Of a DNA stretch of 64,000 bases, positions 11,573-22,429 are shown one piece after another. How positions within the stretch are numbered: the stretch's first letter is position 1; each line of letters begins with the position of its first letter. The stretch is from Hygrophila difformis. Taxonomy: Eukaryota > Streptophyta > Magnoliopsida > Lamiales > Acanthaceae. The DNA lies in contig JAOANR010000010.1 of NCBI GenBank assembly GCA_030278955.1, forward strand, positions 28,708,174 to 28,772,173. The letters run 5' to 3'. Made by a program: the position numbers and the translations under genes. The notes under the pieces are model-generated. The model searched no databases. It saw only the letters and a program-made list of their open reading frames with translations, and was not told the DNA's origin.

Positions 11573-12619
11573 GGGGTTCGAGGTGCGTACAGTGAGTCTG
11601 CAGCCGAGAAGGCATATCCAAATTGTGAAGCAGTTCCATGTGACCAATTTGACACTGCTTTTGAAGTGAGTAAGCAAATATCTCTATTGATGAATGAAAC
11701 TAATCAGTGCTTCTAAATATATTCTCTGATGCAGTGATGCCCATTGGTAGGAATATCTCCCTTTGATTTAATGAGGAATTTTCAGCTAGCTCATTAGTAT
11801 ATTAATTACATTTCTTCTCAGTGATTGATATCATGAGACATACAAACAAATGATATTAGAAATGCCAAAGTGGTCAAGTCATTGGCTAATAGACAATTTA
11901 ATTAGATTGTCATAATGCCCATCTAATGCCTGTGATGGTTGAATTCTTAATCTGACCTAAAATACATATTCATGTAGATATTACTCAAATGACCTCTGGA
12001 CAGACCTTTGCTATTGTTCTATTAATAATTAATTAATAATTTTTGGAGGAAGCTTCAGATATTGAATTCTATTGATTTTTTTGTCCACCTATCCAATTCC
12101 ATTATATTAAGATTCATATTTCTTAAATATCGCCAATATGGGACATGTAAAGGATAAATAATATATTTCCTCAAATCTATAATTCTGTACGTGATGATTG
12201 TTGAATAATCACTTATACACTTTGAAAAGTGGCAATGCTCATTAAAACATGTTTTCACTGATTACTAAGGAGGAGGGATTGTCTGATCTCATCATTGCTC
12301 ATCTTTGTTCCATAAATTACAGGCTGTTGAAAGTTGGCTTGTGGATAGGGCTGTCTTGCCTGTAGAAAATTCTTTGGGTGGTAGCATTGATAGGAACTGT
12401 GATCTTCTGCTCCGACATAGGTTGCATATTGCTGAAGAAGTTCAACTATCAATCAGACATTGCTTGCTGGCAAACCCTGGCATTAAGGTTGAAGACCTTA
12501 GTAGAGTTCTTAGCCATCCTCAGGTAATTCTATTTCTATTTCAATTTATGCTTTACGCATTCATACAGAATGCAACTCACAATCTGTAAATTCTTATACT
12601 TCAGGCTCTTGCACACTGT
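11573..12619 (+). pseudogene. Arogenate/prephenate dehydratase fragment (three exons)
   Basis: Exon 11573-11665 encodes '[20 protein letters not shown]...DTAFE', exon 12323-12523 encodes '[20 protein letters not shown]...LSHPQ', and a third starts at 12605 with 'ALAHC' before similarity stops at about 12619. These are the N-terminal half of the prephenate dehydratase catalytic domain of plant ADT enzymes, which convert arogenate to phenylalanine in plastids. All visible exons are in frame, with GT-AG borders and phase-0 junctions. The transit peptide, the rest of the catalytic domain (including the TRF-type motif) and the ACT regulatory domain are missing, so no active enzyme can result. It lies inside Helitron B and is a captured fragment. 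Confidence 0.85.
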
Positions 12620-13785
12620 AAATTCTATTTCTATTTCAGTTCTTACTGAATGTGTAAATATTGTATGCTTTGCACCATTCCGGAGATTCCCCTGGCGTCA
12701 TTGCTTTAGCCACCGACTAACCCATTGAGTGTGCTACACCTCATTCGCTGCCAAACACCTCATTACAAAAAGGATTGCCTTTTTTTAATTCAGCTAATGC
12801 TTTTACTCTTGTGCTAGCAGATAATAGAACAATTGGTGTTATTATTAAGGTGCGGTTATAAACATTCAGTGGATAAGCTGAAGGAAACAGAATAAACCAG
12901 TATTTTGTTCCCATTATCCATCTTGTAGGAATATTTGTGAGTATTTCTTGCTTTTATGCTATATTTCTTTGAAATTAATTTGAGTTTCAACTGAGTTTAC
13001 TTGTATATGATTGTCGGTTTGTGTTTATTTTCCTTTTCCATTGCAGTCAGTGTGCTTGGATAAAGGATGTTCCTTGCATTCTAAAATTTACCATAACAGT
13101 GAATTTCTCCAGTTATGATTGAGATCTTTGTTCAGATTGTTGGATTTGTCTTATGGATTGAATGAATTTGTTTGGCTTAATTTTTTTAATGCCATATATG
13201 AAACTATTTTTCCGTGCAATAGTTCATTTATTGCTTTCTGCTGGCTACTGCTGTCAGATTTTTTGTTTTGCTCTCTGTATTGATCAATGATCAGCTGCAC
13301 ATCGATTGTTACTTCTTTGAACTATTTAATTTGAAGCTTATATTATTTATCTAATAATGTTCTGCAGAGGGCATTATTGGCAAAGTTTGAACTTCCTTAT
13401 GAAGCTGTAAATAGTGGAGAATCACGTAATTTGCATTATTGACAGTCTTCTAATAACCTATTTATTAAAAATCCCATGTGGTTTATGGATATAATTTATA
13501 TCCATGCACAAACCATGCTTTAGTACAAGAAAATTGGTTGTTTTCTCGACTACATTCCTTTCCGCTTAAAAGGTCAGCTAATGGTGATTAAGGTCAGCAA
13601 TTGTGCAAATATGTGTGCTGCTTGCAATTGCTTTTTAGACTACACTACCTGCTCCGCATATGATTTCCAACCTTATTAGAGCAACACGATGTATTACTAC
13701 AGTTGTAACAATGTATCACATAATATACCAACTGTTATTTACCAAAGTATGAAACACATTACCTATTTTTCCTCTACCAGTGAGC
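12620..13785 (+). other. Remaining interior of Helitron B, unassigned
   Basis: Similarity to arogenate dehydratase stops abruptly in the third exon, and T-rich intron-like sequence follows. A possible exon after an AG at 13367-13368 would read 'ALLAKFELPYEAVNSGES' and then stops; I do not recognise it. No longer reading frame is present. Confidence 0.3.
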
Positions 13786-14816
13786 GCGGCGTATGCGCGC
13801 GCCGCTTAAGAGTTCTAGTATATATATATATATGTGTGCGCTACTGCTTTTTTCACAGTACATGCGCACTTGAAATGCCTTTCTTGCCCTCTTGGATGCC
13901 ACGTCTCGCCGGTTGATTTGTTGTTCAAAACCCATATCTGCCCTTCAGTTTTTGCTTTCCCAATTTAGCCCTTCTTTTTTGTCTCTTTCTGCTATGTTGT
14001 TTTTGTACGCCCTCGCCTCTCTTGCAATACCCATATCCAGGCTTCATTGCCCTTGCTCCCACTGTCGCCGCGCATCGTCGTTTCACCGACGCGTCGCCGC
14101 CAGTAAGATTACATCCTCAATCCTAGCCCTGCGAAACTCTCTCCATCGTTACCCAGAGCGTACATATCGGCGTCCCTCTCGTTGTGTCGTCCTAGTGCTG
14201 CAAATCTTAAACTTCAAAGGTACCCTCCGAATCTGAAATTAGTTTGTGTTCATAAATTTGGGCTCACATTAACGGGGCTTGGAAACTAATTTAGGGGGAA
14301 AAAACAGGTTTCCTCTATTAGGGCAGGATTCCTCGCTAGGTATGCTTCTTTCTTACTTTTCCGAATTGGGTTGCAATTCTTTTTATAGAAAGGATTCTTA
14401 TTTTCGTTCTTCAGGTATCTTTTGTCCAATTTGATTCATCTGGTTTCGGTCGGCAGAAAAAGATCCGATGATCTGGTGGTGATTCTGAGGTCTTTTTGTT
14501 CATATTTTGTTATTTTTTATGTGAAGTTGGCAATTTGGGGCGTAAAACTGCTTTTTCACTTGGTTATTCATCGATGGTGTGATTTTGAAAACCTCACCAT
14601 TGTGTGTGTTACTATGTTATGGTTTGGAATTCTGTAGATTTGGTGAATTGTTGACTATCTCAACGAGAACAAAAATTTCATGGAAATGTGATGGAAGCTG
14701 TCGGCTTCTGTATCATCTTTTTAAATGTGTGTAGGTGTGATAGTGTTTTCTGAAAATTTTGCTCTGTTAATTTAATTACTCTGTTAATTTTACTAACTGT
14801 GAATTTTTTAATGTAG

Positions 14817-14912
14817 GTCATTCAACATGTGCAGTTTTTACAGGAAAATGTATAAAAATATGAGGGTTTGTGCCAACCTGGGAGGTCAGAGTCAACAAAG
14901 CTAATGCCATAG
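14817..14912 (+). pseudogene. BIM-like bHLH transcription factor exon, two stops
   Basis: After an AG acceptor the frame reads 'VIQHVQFLQENV', stop, 'KYEGLCQPGRSESTKLMP', stop, then a GT donor. This matches the end of helix 2 and the following 'EYVQFLQEKVQKYE...PTKLMPW' segment of BIM (BES1-interacting Myc-like) bHLH proteins, which act with BES1 in brassinosteroid signalling. The stops (14853-14855 and 14910-14912) fall where the family has Gln and Trp. Only this exon is recognisable; the basic DNA-binding region and the rest are absent, so it is a dead captured fragment. Confidence 0.65.
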
Positions 14913-16008
14913 GTAAAATCCATACACCGACTTAGATACTATTATATTTCTTCTTGATTTTCTAGGAGACATTTACTATCTCTTGTTGTAGATGAGACAT
15001 GTCCAAGCTGACCCATTTCCTTCGGAATCCGGTATCCTGTATAGGGTAATTATCTTGGTTATGCAATAATCGTTCGTTCATATTTCCTTAATGAAACAGA
15101 AGTTATCATAAAGCATAAGCTTAGTCAAGTCATGGATTACAGTGGCACCACTTCCGTCCGCTGAGATAGTTACTCAAATTTGTTTTGATGGGTCATAGAA
15201 TCAAAGAGTTCTTGAACAATACACATATTGCCATGTTGTGTGCGTAATTCCTTTATGGAGATGCCATTGCACAATTGTGATTATTTTTTTATTATGATTA
15301 TATCCCTACTGTAGTTTTACTGTTAAATATTTAGCATTTAGTCAGTTCATCTTAATGAAATTCTTTGGGTAGATGGTGGTACATCTGGATGGCTCCTTGG
15401 GGTGGTGTCTAATCTAAAGTTATTTAAATTGAACCTCAGGTTGGTTGATTTTCTATGCAATGTATTCTCTATCTCTGTTTTGCCTTGTTTTTGCCTAATA
15501 TTGAAACTTATTTTTCCTTTGAATACCCTTCAAATTGATTTTCAAAGTTTGTCGGTGTTATGGGTCTTTGGTTTGCTTTTGCTTCCTTTGAATATCCTAG
15601 AGGGAAAAGAAAATAAAAGAAAAGAAAAGAGAAGAAAAGAATTTAATCCAACCGAGATGTAAAGGAATTTTTTAGGTGACTGTATGTCGGATCTTATTTG
15701 ATCTGAAGGTGGAACTTTAAATCAATTTTGTTTCATATCAATTACATGACCCACGAATCAGTTTTTACATTCTCGCATCCAGTTTTTATTTGTATCTTAC
15801 ACTTTCTGATCTTGTGCAATATTTCATCTGGGATGTGCAGGTCATATATCCATGTAACTATTATGCTTTTGTGCCATTACTTGGAGTGACACTATGAAAC
15901 CAACCCACGGCATTGTTAAAAAGTTAGGGCCAATCCACGACATTGATTCGTTAATCTGCATACATACCTCAATTTAATGCAAAGTTCAGTTACTAGAATT
16001 TTCTCTCC

Positions 16009-16032
16009 GGTGCGCGCAGTGTAGCGCGCGCC
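16009..16032 (+). other. Helitron C 3' hairpin
   Basis: GGTGCGCGC pairs with GCGCGCGCC (nine pairs, one G-T wobble) around AGTGTA; spacer acgagatt, then CTAG and T. Confidence 0.85.
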
Positions 16033-16566
16033 ACGAGATTCTAGTATATATATATATGTGAAACAATTTTTTGCTACAGTTGTTCAGGAAAATACCTTCT
16101 TGCCCCTACACTGTCCATATCACGTGCTGTCGGACTCAGCCCACCTCCCCAATTTTTGCTTTTCTCTTCTTCGTCTCAATCTAAAATCACTTTCGTTTTG
16201 CTAAACCGAAATCATTTTCACGTTTGCCATTTCTCCATTTCGAATGGCTTCCAGCGTTTTCGCGAAACCCCCCTCCCCTCCCTTCCGTCCGCCCTTCGCA
16301 ATTATGGCTTCGATCACCTTCATTCTCGTGAGCCCTAATCGCCTCCGTCGCGACCCCGCTCGTGGCGCCGCGAAGCTTGTTGTTCGCTCCGGCCCCCGAT
16401 CGCACCTTCACCGTCGCGCCGCTGCCTCCGCCGCACACCACCCTTGTTGTTCTGCGGACTGCCTGCTTCTTCCTTCATAGGCCGTTGTTGTGGCGTAGGA
16501 AACTGAGTAGGGTTGCGTCTTTGGTTATTTATGTTTGGATTTTTACAGAAATTAATGTTCCCGTGA

Positions 16567-18937
16567 TTGATTTCTTGCATTGCCCTAATTTCCCCTATCT
16601 TTGCTTTAAGGATACTATTTTACCGTTTCGCCGGGCATTCAGAGCACGCCGCCGGTAATGTCGACTTCTGGAATTGTCCCCGAGTTCCTTCCTGTATTCC
16701 CTGCCTGGTTTCCGCCGTGAATTTCCGGGCAAACATTCAGACGGATGAGGTTTTCGTGAAGCTTCAATTGGTTCCTTATGCTTGGGATGGGCTAAATTAC
16801 GATGATGGTGGTGATTTAGGGTCGCACGCTTCGGAGAATCAAGAAAAGCTAGCATCTTTTGCCAAGACACTAACGCAATCCGATGCGAACAACGGTGGGG
16901 GATTTTCGGTGCCTAGGTATTGCGCGGAGAAGATATTCCCTCCATTGGACTTCAATGTTCACCCTCCGTTGCAGGTCATTGTAGCAAAGGATGTCCACGG
17001 GCAGGCATGGAAATTCAGGCATATCTACAGGGGGACGCCGAGGAGGCATCTCTTGACGACAGGGTGGATTTCTTTTGTGAACAATAAGAAGCTCGTGGCC
17101 GGTGATTCAGTCGTGTTTATGAGAGCAGAAAACGGCGATCTTTGCGTTGGAATTAGGCGGGCGAGGAAGGGGATTGCCAATGGACCTGAAATGTCGGGAT
17201 GGATCTCCGGCAACTCTCTTGAGGCTTACGGAGGATTTTCGTCGTTTTTGAGGGAGGATGAGAGCAGGTTGCAAAGGAATACCCATGGAATTGTAGGCAA
17301 TGGGAGTCAGGGAGGAGGGGGAAGACTCAAAGCAGAAGATGTGATTGAGGCTGCAACTCTTGCTGCAAGTGGACAGCCCTTTGAGGTGATTTACTATCCC
17401 CGAGCTCGTACGCCTGCCTTCTGTGTTGGAGCATCTCTTGTGAAGAAGGCGATGCAAGTGCATTGGTGCTCGGGGATGAGGTTTAAGATGGCTGTTGAGG
17501 CGGAGGATTCTTCCAGGCTAAGTAGGTACATGGGAACCGTAACATCGGTGCAGCCTGCTGATCCCATTCGCTGGCCTGATTCTCTCTGGAAACTTCTCAT
17601 GGTAACTTTTTCCTGTCCAATACAAATCCCTTTCAATTCACATATACTATTATACATCTAGCATTGTTAGAATCTGTGTTTTCTTGCTGTGATGCAGAAC
17701 CTAACATTCCTTGCTTGTAGAATGCTGATTATTGTATAGATATTAGCTCAAAAAACTGTGAGGCTTAGATTCTTTTTAGCTCCTTTGTTTTCTTTTTTTT
17801 TCTTGTTTCAATACTTGTGAATGGTGATGCTAGTGAGGTGTGCCAGAGAAATTGCTGGAGAAGAGTGTTTTGATCTGTTATGAAGTTTACTGTATGAATT
17901 GAAACATAGAAATTCTAAGCCAAATAATGGCAGGTGAGTTGGGCTGAGCCCAAGCAGCTTCCAAATGTTAGACGCGTCAACCCATGGGAAGTGCAATTCG
18001 TATCAAACTTGCTGGCCATCCACCTCGCCCCTTTCTCGCCGCGCAAAAGGATGAGGTTTCTTGAACATCCTGAATACCCCACAGACAGCCAACTTCCCAT
18101 GCCGACACTTTTATTAGGCAACCACATTCTCGGTTCTAGCAACCCCTTCGGCCGTCTGCCCAACAACACTCCTCCTGCTGGCATGCAGGGAGCCAGGCAT
18201 GCTCAATTTGGTCCATCCTTATCCAACCCCCAAGTCAGTCACTTCCCCACCGGTTCATTTGCAATTGATTTTCTGCCTCCTGGTCGCGCCTCTCTACAGC
18301 AAAGGCAATCTTCTGTAGCCGCCACCAGTCCTGCTATTCCCCACCCTGAAAGTACAGGCAAGGTTTCTTGTCTGCTGACCATGGGAAATCCGAGTCAAGG
18401 TTCTAAAGAATCTGATAATCCGGAACCAGCCACATTCTTTCTTTTTGGCCAGCCGATATATACAGGGAAACAGAATACACAGAGCTCGTCCAGTGATACT
18501 GCCATCGACAGCGATGGAGACAGAGTTGGAAATACTTTAGAGGGATTAAGGTCGGAGCTCAGCTTAGACACCGGTCACTGCAAAGTTTTTGTGGAATTCG
18601 AGCATGTGGGCCGGACTCTGGATCTTTCTGTCCTCAGATCTTATGAGGACCTGTATGGAAAGCTGGGAAACATGTTTAGCATTGGAACCTCAGAAATAGC
18701 GAACCGGATTTCCTACCGGGATGCCAATGGTGCTGCCAGGCAAATTGGCGACGAACCTTATAGGTGAGATTTGTTTGCTCGCACTTTCATTACCTTATCG
18801 TGCAGTCTCTTGAACTATATCTTTACTAACATATGGATTACGTTTGTTTGTTTCATTATTGCAGTAACTTTACGAAATTGGCCAGACGATTGACGATTCA
18901 GGCAGATTCGAGCTGCAACGACAATGTAGGAATATAA
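16567..18937 (+). CDS. Auxin response factor, ARF10/16/17 class, N-terminus replaced
   Basis: Exons 16567-17601, 17934-18763 and 18865-18937 join in frame into 645 codons with no internal stop. Domains in order: the segment from 'GHSEHAAGN' (about residue 24), a B3 DNA-binding domain (about residues 98-205, with 'GGFSVPRYCAE' and 'FRHIYRGTPRRHLLTTGW', keeping the His and two Arg that contact DNA in ARFs), the ARF/Auxin_resp domain ('AATLAASGQPFEVIYYPRA'), a variable middle region with the miR160-site peptide GMQGARH, a C-terminal PB1 domain ('CKVFVEFEHVGRTLDLSVL') and a normal C-terminus. The ~40 residues that normally precede 'FPQGHxEH', the start of the dimerisation fold, are replaced by unrelated sequence, so the ATG at 16567 is supplied by non-ARF DNA. 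ARFs of this class are mostly repressors of auxin-response genes in the nucleus. It lies within Helitron D, so it is probably a captured copy. Intactness suggests recent capture or selection; expression is unknown. Confidence 0.8.
18179..18199 (+). promoter_or_regulatory. miR160 target site in the Helitron-borne ARF
   Basis: The 21 bases beginning TGGCATGCAGGGAGCC and ending AGGCA are complementary to the conserved plant miR160 except for one G-U pair at base 7 of the site. The site lies in the second exon between the Auxin_resp and PB1 domains, where ARF10, ARF16 and ARF17 genes have it. If transcribed, the RNA should be cleaved by miR160, or could compete with the parent gene for it. Confidence 0.9.
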
Positions 18938-20537
18938 GCCAGCAATGAAGAAGCAGATAGGAGTTCTATATATTAGCACGAAGACTGGGGCTCCATCACC
19001 ATGTAAGAAGGTTCCAAAGACTAATGTTTATTCCAAGTTTCTATGAGTTATCTGGTGGGAATTGCATATGGGATGAGATCAATCACGCGAACATTAATTT
19101 CTGTGCTTGAATCTGTTACTGTATTCAAATGTTCCGGTCATTGGTTGCCTGTTACATGATTTACTTCACGGGCCTTCTCTCCGTTGAAACAAATGAGCTT
19201 TTCGTGAATATAATTAATAATTATAATTATACATATTCAAATTTTAGATCCTGTATGTAGCTCCTTCATTGGTATAGGCTCTGTATACATGTGATGTATT
19301 TAATTACGGAATGACATTATCCACGTTTAATTATTTGTGTAAATAAATCTTCGTATACCGTGTTCTTACATTCAAAACCAGTTTCTTTGATATTTGATTT
19401 CTCCCCAATTTTCGCTCTCAATATTCATGCTTGCAGGCAGTACCTGAGTCACTTTGCTCGGTAATTCCATTCCGTGCAGCTGATAGGCATCTTGCTGGTA
19501 GGTCAGTTTTACCTTCCCTGGTTGTTCAACATTTTCCCTTTATCAAGTTCATAAGGTTCAATTTCTTCGTGCTCCGTTGCGGCCTGTCTTCACTTTAATG
19601 TTATTATTCACTTTAGGATAAACCATAGTTTGACGGTATTCAAAAATATGTATTTGTATAAAGTGGGCTTTTCAAAATTAAAAAAAAGGGTTGTTTTGCC
19701 GGTTTCCCCATCTCTATTTCCTGACATATTTTGAGTTTCACAGACTTTACTTGCATTTAGTAGGGTGTTATTGCTGATTCCTTGTGCCGGCCTTAGTTTG
19801 TATAGAGCAAGATCTGAACATTTTTTTCCTTCTAGACGGCAAACTTGTGTTGCCCCTTCAACTGTGTTCAAGTACATATCTTGGACGCTCGGACATCATG
19901 CACTATTTCTGCATTCCTATCTGAATTCATTGTCATGCCCGTTTACCGTATTCCATTTTTGCATGATTCTATTATTAATGTTATACATATCCTGCTACAA
20001 AAAAAATGTATTGAATCTTTCGTGGGTTTGTTGATTTCTTGGTGGAAGTAGTAATGTGGGTTTTTTTTCTTCCTTTAGCAGCGGAGGTCATCCTTCTTAA
20101 ATTTTGACATTATCTGGTGATGTGGGCACCACTGTTATCATTCCCACTACATTGGTTCCTTAAATGGGATGTGGAATGTGAGACATTACATTACTAAATG
20201 CACTGGCTTCTATGTTTTTTTTTTCCTCAATTTAGCTTTCAATTCCAACTATACCTCATCAAGTTGTACACTTGTCTTTGTTAGGAGGGGAACACAAAGG
20301 TTATCCAGACTCTATTGTTTCTTGCTGGGTTGAACTCCCTTTTGCAGACATGGTTCAGGACCTGCTGTCACAGGAGCCTCATACACCTTCAATTGGTAGA
20401 TGGAACGCTCCTGCTCCTATCTCGCTGTGTGATCGCTTATTTATTATTTTTGTACCTTTAGATATTCTCAGGGTGTTTGAATTTCATCTGCTTGCACTTG
20501 TGTAGCATTTTATCATTTCACTACAAAATCCATATTC
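18938..20537 (+). other. 3' part of Helitron D: ARF 3' flank and unassigned exon-like DNA
   Basis: About 450 bp after the ARF stop resembles a 3' UTR. At 19437-19498 an AG/GT-bounded stretch would read 'AVPESLCSVIPFRADRHLAG', and 20274-20407 has an open stretch 'LLGGEHKGYPDSIVSCWVEL'. I recognise neither; they may be fragments of further captured genes. Confidence 0.35.
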
Positions 20538-20639
20538 CGCGCGGCGTAGCGCGCGCCCGCGAGATTCTAGTATATATATATATATATATATACATTTTCA
20601 TTTGCACACATACATTCCATGATGTAATTATTGATTGTA

Positions 20640-21400
20640 ACAACAATTTCATTGGTAGGGGTTAATATATAGTAAAAATGTTTGGATTTGAAGTGGCGCA
20701 GTTAATATTTCTATTACTACCCTCAACAATTGCCGATATAGAGAGTTTATAAAATTATCATCTGGAAATGTCAAATCTAATTGTATATCTTCAAGATTAA
20801 TACCAGCTTTACCAATTATCATCACGTATATGAAGTATTCATTGTGCAAATTTTTGCCATATATAATTTTCATTATAAATAACATTTCTTATAGTATCTT
20901 AAGTTAATCCATCTTAGCTTATCCAAAAAAGTTAATCCATCTTAATTACATATTAATACTTCGAGTCCCCTGTTTACAGGGATACGAGATATTGCAACAT
21001 ATCACTGGCATGGGTAAAAATTGATTTTTGAAGATAGAGTCTAATCTTCTTTAAAGGTCGAACCTGGCTCCGCCCCTGTCCACCACGTAAAGAAAATGAA
21101 AACACCTATCATTATCAACTACAGATATTATTTTATTATAAATATTCTTCTCATCATCAATCAACAAAGGTAATAATTTAGCATGATCCGTTTCCATTCT
21201 ACCTTATTTTAATATGTCTCTTCTAGTATCAATAGATTATTTGTTTCAGACGTTAAGACTTCATTCAGTACCGGCATTCCAGAGAAAATTTTCAAACTTA
21301 TAGAACTCGGAGCAATTAGCCTTTCAATAAAGAAAAGCAGGAGGAATTGTTCTGAATAAGTTGTGACAGAATGGGGTTGAGTAGCCAGAAGCATTGAGTG
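20640..21400 (-). pseudogene. Helitron helicase remnants (copy 1, second block)
   Basis: Minus-strand translation gives 'MKIIYGKNLHNEYFIYVMI...IQLDLTFPDDNFINS' (20700-20885) and 'SISLKIFSGMPVLNEVLTSE' (21209-21300), pieces of the PIF1-like helicase of Helitrons also found in copies 2 and 3. The 'PTNEIV' motif region is legible near 20600-20660. Stops and deletions interrupt it, and no nucleotide-binding P-loop is visible. Confidence 0.7.
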
Positions 21401-21713
21401 TTGTGCGTTTTGAGTTTCTCATTCTGGTACTGTTTATTTCGAGTTGTAATTGCTGCTGCTGGCCAGTAGCTCATGGAGCAGTGTGTTATCTCTCCATTTA
21501 AGGCCAACAACGTTATATTGTGTATGTTTTGTATGATGAAAATATAACTATATTACCCTCACAAAAAGAAAAAAATAGCCTTTCAATATGAACTTACTTT
21601 AATCTCGCAATCACAATTTTCTAACAAAGCTAGATTTATATTTATTTTTCGTCAATTGTAAATCTGTTAAAATATAGATTAATGAATTACATCATCCATT
21701 GTTTAAATGTTAC

Positions 21714-21962
21714 ACTTATCTTTTTTTGGTGTTTGGAAATAAGTGTTACATTACCATATTTAAAATATTTTTAAGGTTAATAATTTTTACTAATTGTACT
21801 TAAATTATTATTTTTTTATATTCATTGAAATAAAACTCAAAAGGAATAAAGTAAAATGTGACTTATTTTATTTATTTAATTACTTCAACTAAATAAATTT
21901 TATTAACTTACCTTAAATCTTGTGTCATTTCTTAGTATTACAGTTATTATACGGATGGAGTA
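21714..21962. mobile_element. Stowaway-like MITE shared by Helitron copies
   Basis: 'gttacacttatctttttttggtgtttggaaataagtgttac' at one end and 'agtattacagttattatacggatggag' plus TA at the other. Counterparts are at 24595-24890 in copy 2 and 42279-42548 (reverse orientation) in copy 3, so it was aboard the common ancestor of the three Helitrons. Confidence 0.65.
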
Positions 21963-21976
21963 TTTCTTAAAAAATA

Positions 21977-22210
21977 TTCCCTCCGTCGCACTCAAAGTAT
22001 CACATTTTGAGTTTTTAACATTGTTTATTGATTAAATACCAAAAAAATATAGTCAAATTCGATTTTCTTAGATTTGTCTAATAATATAGTTTTAGAATAT
22101 GTATTTTACATAATTTTTACATATGTACATTTTAAGATATTAAATGTTAAACAAATGTATTGGACGACGTGTCCAAAATTTTTGAGACATAAATAATGGG
22201 ATAGAGGGAG
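21977..22210. mobile_element. Stowaway-like MITE in Helitron copy 1
   Basis: Ends 'ccctccgtcgcactc' and 'gggatagagggag', each bordered by TA. Internal motifs 'gatttgtctaataatatagttttag' and 'ttggacgacgtgtccaaaa' match the MITE at 41998-42260 in copy 3; copy 2 has different MITEs here. Confidence 0.75.
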
Positions 22211-22429
22211 TAGATTAAAAAAATTAAATTTTCCTTCTTTATTTACCGATGAATCTATTCGCAACTATATAATTGTATATTACTTTTAAGAGAAGTGACA
22301 TATTTTTGTGAAAACATGGCCTATATATACATTAATTAATATATACAAATACTTTTTATATATTATTAATTTATCTTTAATAACTCCTCCAAAAAAATAA
22401 TATAAATTCCATAATACACTGCAAATTTC

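Larger units (their letters stand above)
8805..13818 (+). mobile_element. Helitron B, carrying arogenate dehydratase exons
   Basis: A 5' TC at 8805-8806 (after A) starts 'tctataatatatatatgacac'; the 3' end is an imperfect GC hairpin (13786-13805) followed by CTAG at 13815-13818 and T. Length is about 5.0 kb. Inside are three collinear exon pieces of an arogenate/prephenate dehydratase gene (11573-12619) and other exon-like stretches (for example 8920-9420 and 10790-10890) that I do not recognise. There is no helicase. The gene fragments keep splice sites and the same direction as the element, typical of Helitron gene capture. Confidence 0.75.
13819..16044 (+). mobile_element. Helitron C, carrying a bHLH gene fragment
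   Basis: It lies directly after the CTAG of Helitron B, starting in a (ta)n tract, with 'gctactgc...cacagta...gaaatgcctttcttgccctc' resembling the starts of A and D. Its 3' end is a 9-bp hairpin (16009-16032, one G-T pair) with an 8-base spacer and CTAG at 16041-16044. A 5' TC is not obvious, so the left border is approximate. Inside is one recognisable exon of a BIM-like bHLH gene (14817-14912); the remaining ~2 kb is T-rich intron-like DNA with no recognisable protein. There is no helicase. Confidence 0.7.
16045..20570 (+). mobile_element. Helitron D, carrying a nearly full-length ARF gene
   Basis: The element runs from the (ta)n directly after Helitron C to CTAG at 20567-20570, preceded by a GC-rich imperfect hairpin (about 20538-20557) and 'gagatt'. 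Its first 60 bases share 'tttgctacagttgttc' with Helitron A. After its CTAG the (ta)n and 'cattttcatttgcacacatac' of the host Helitron copy 1 resume. It is about 4.5 kb long and carries an auxin response factor gene with two introns (16567-18937) in the same direction as the element, plus unidentified exon-like DNA at 16130-16500 and 19430-20410. No Rep or helicase is present. Confidence 0.75.

Noticed and set aside
16244..16480. 78-codon frame 'MASSVFAKPPSPP...' upstream of the ARF, as a possible ARF first exon
   Set aside because: It does not resemble the ARF N-terminus (no LWHACAG-type motif) and is Pro/Ser/Arg rich; more likely captured leader DNA of another gene.
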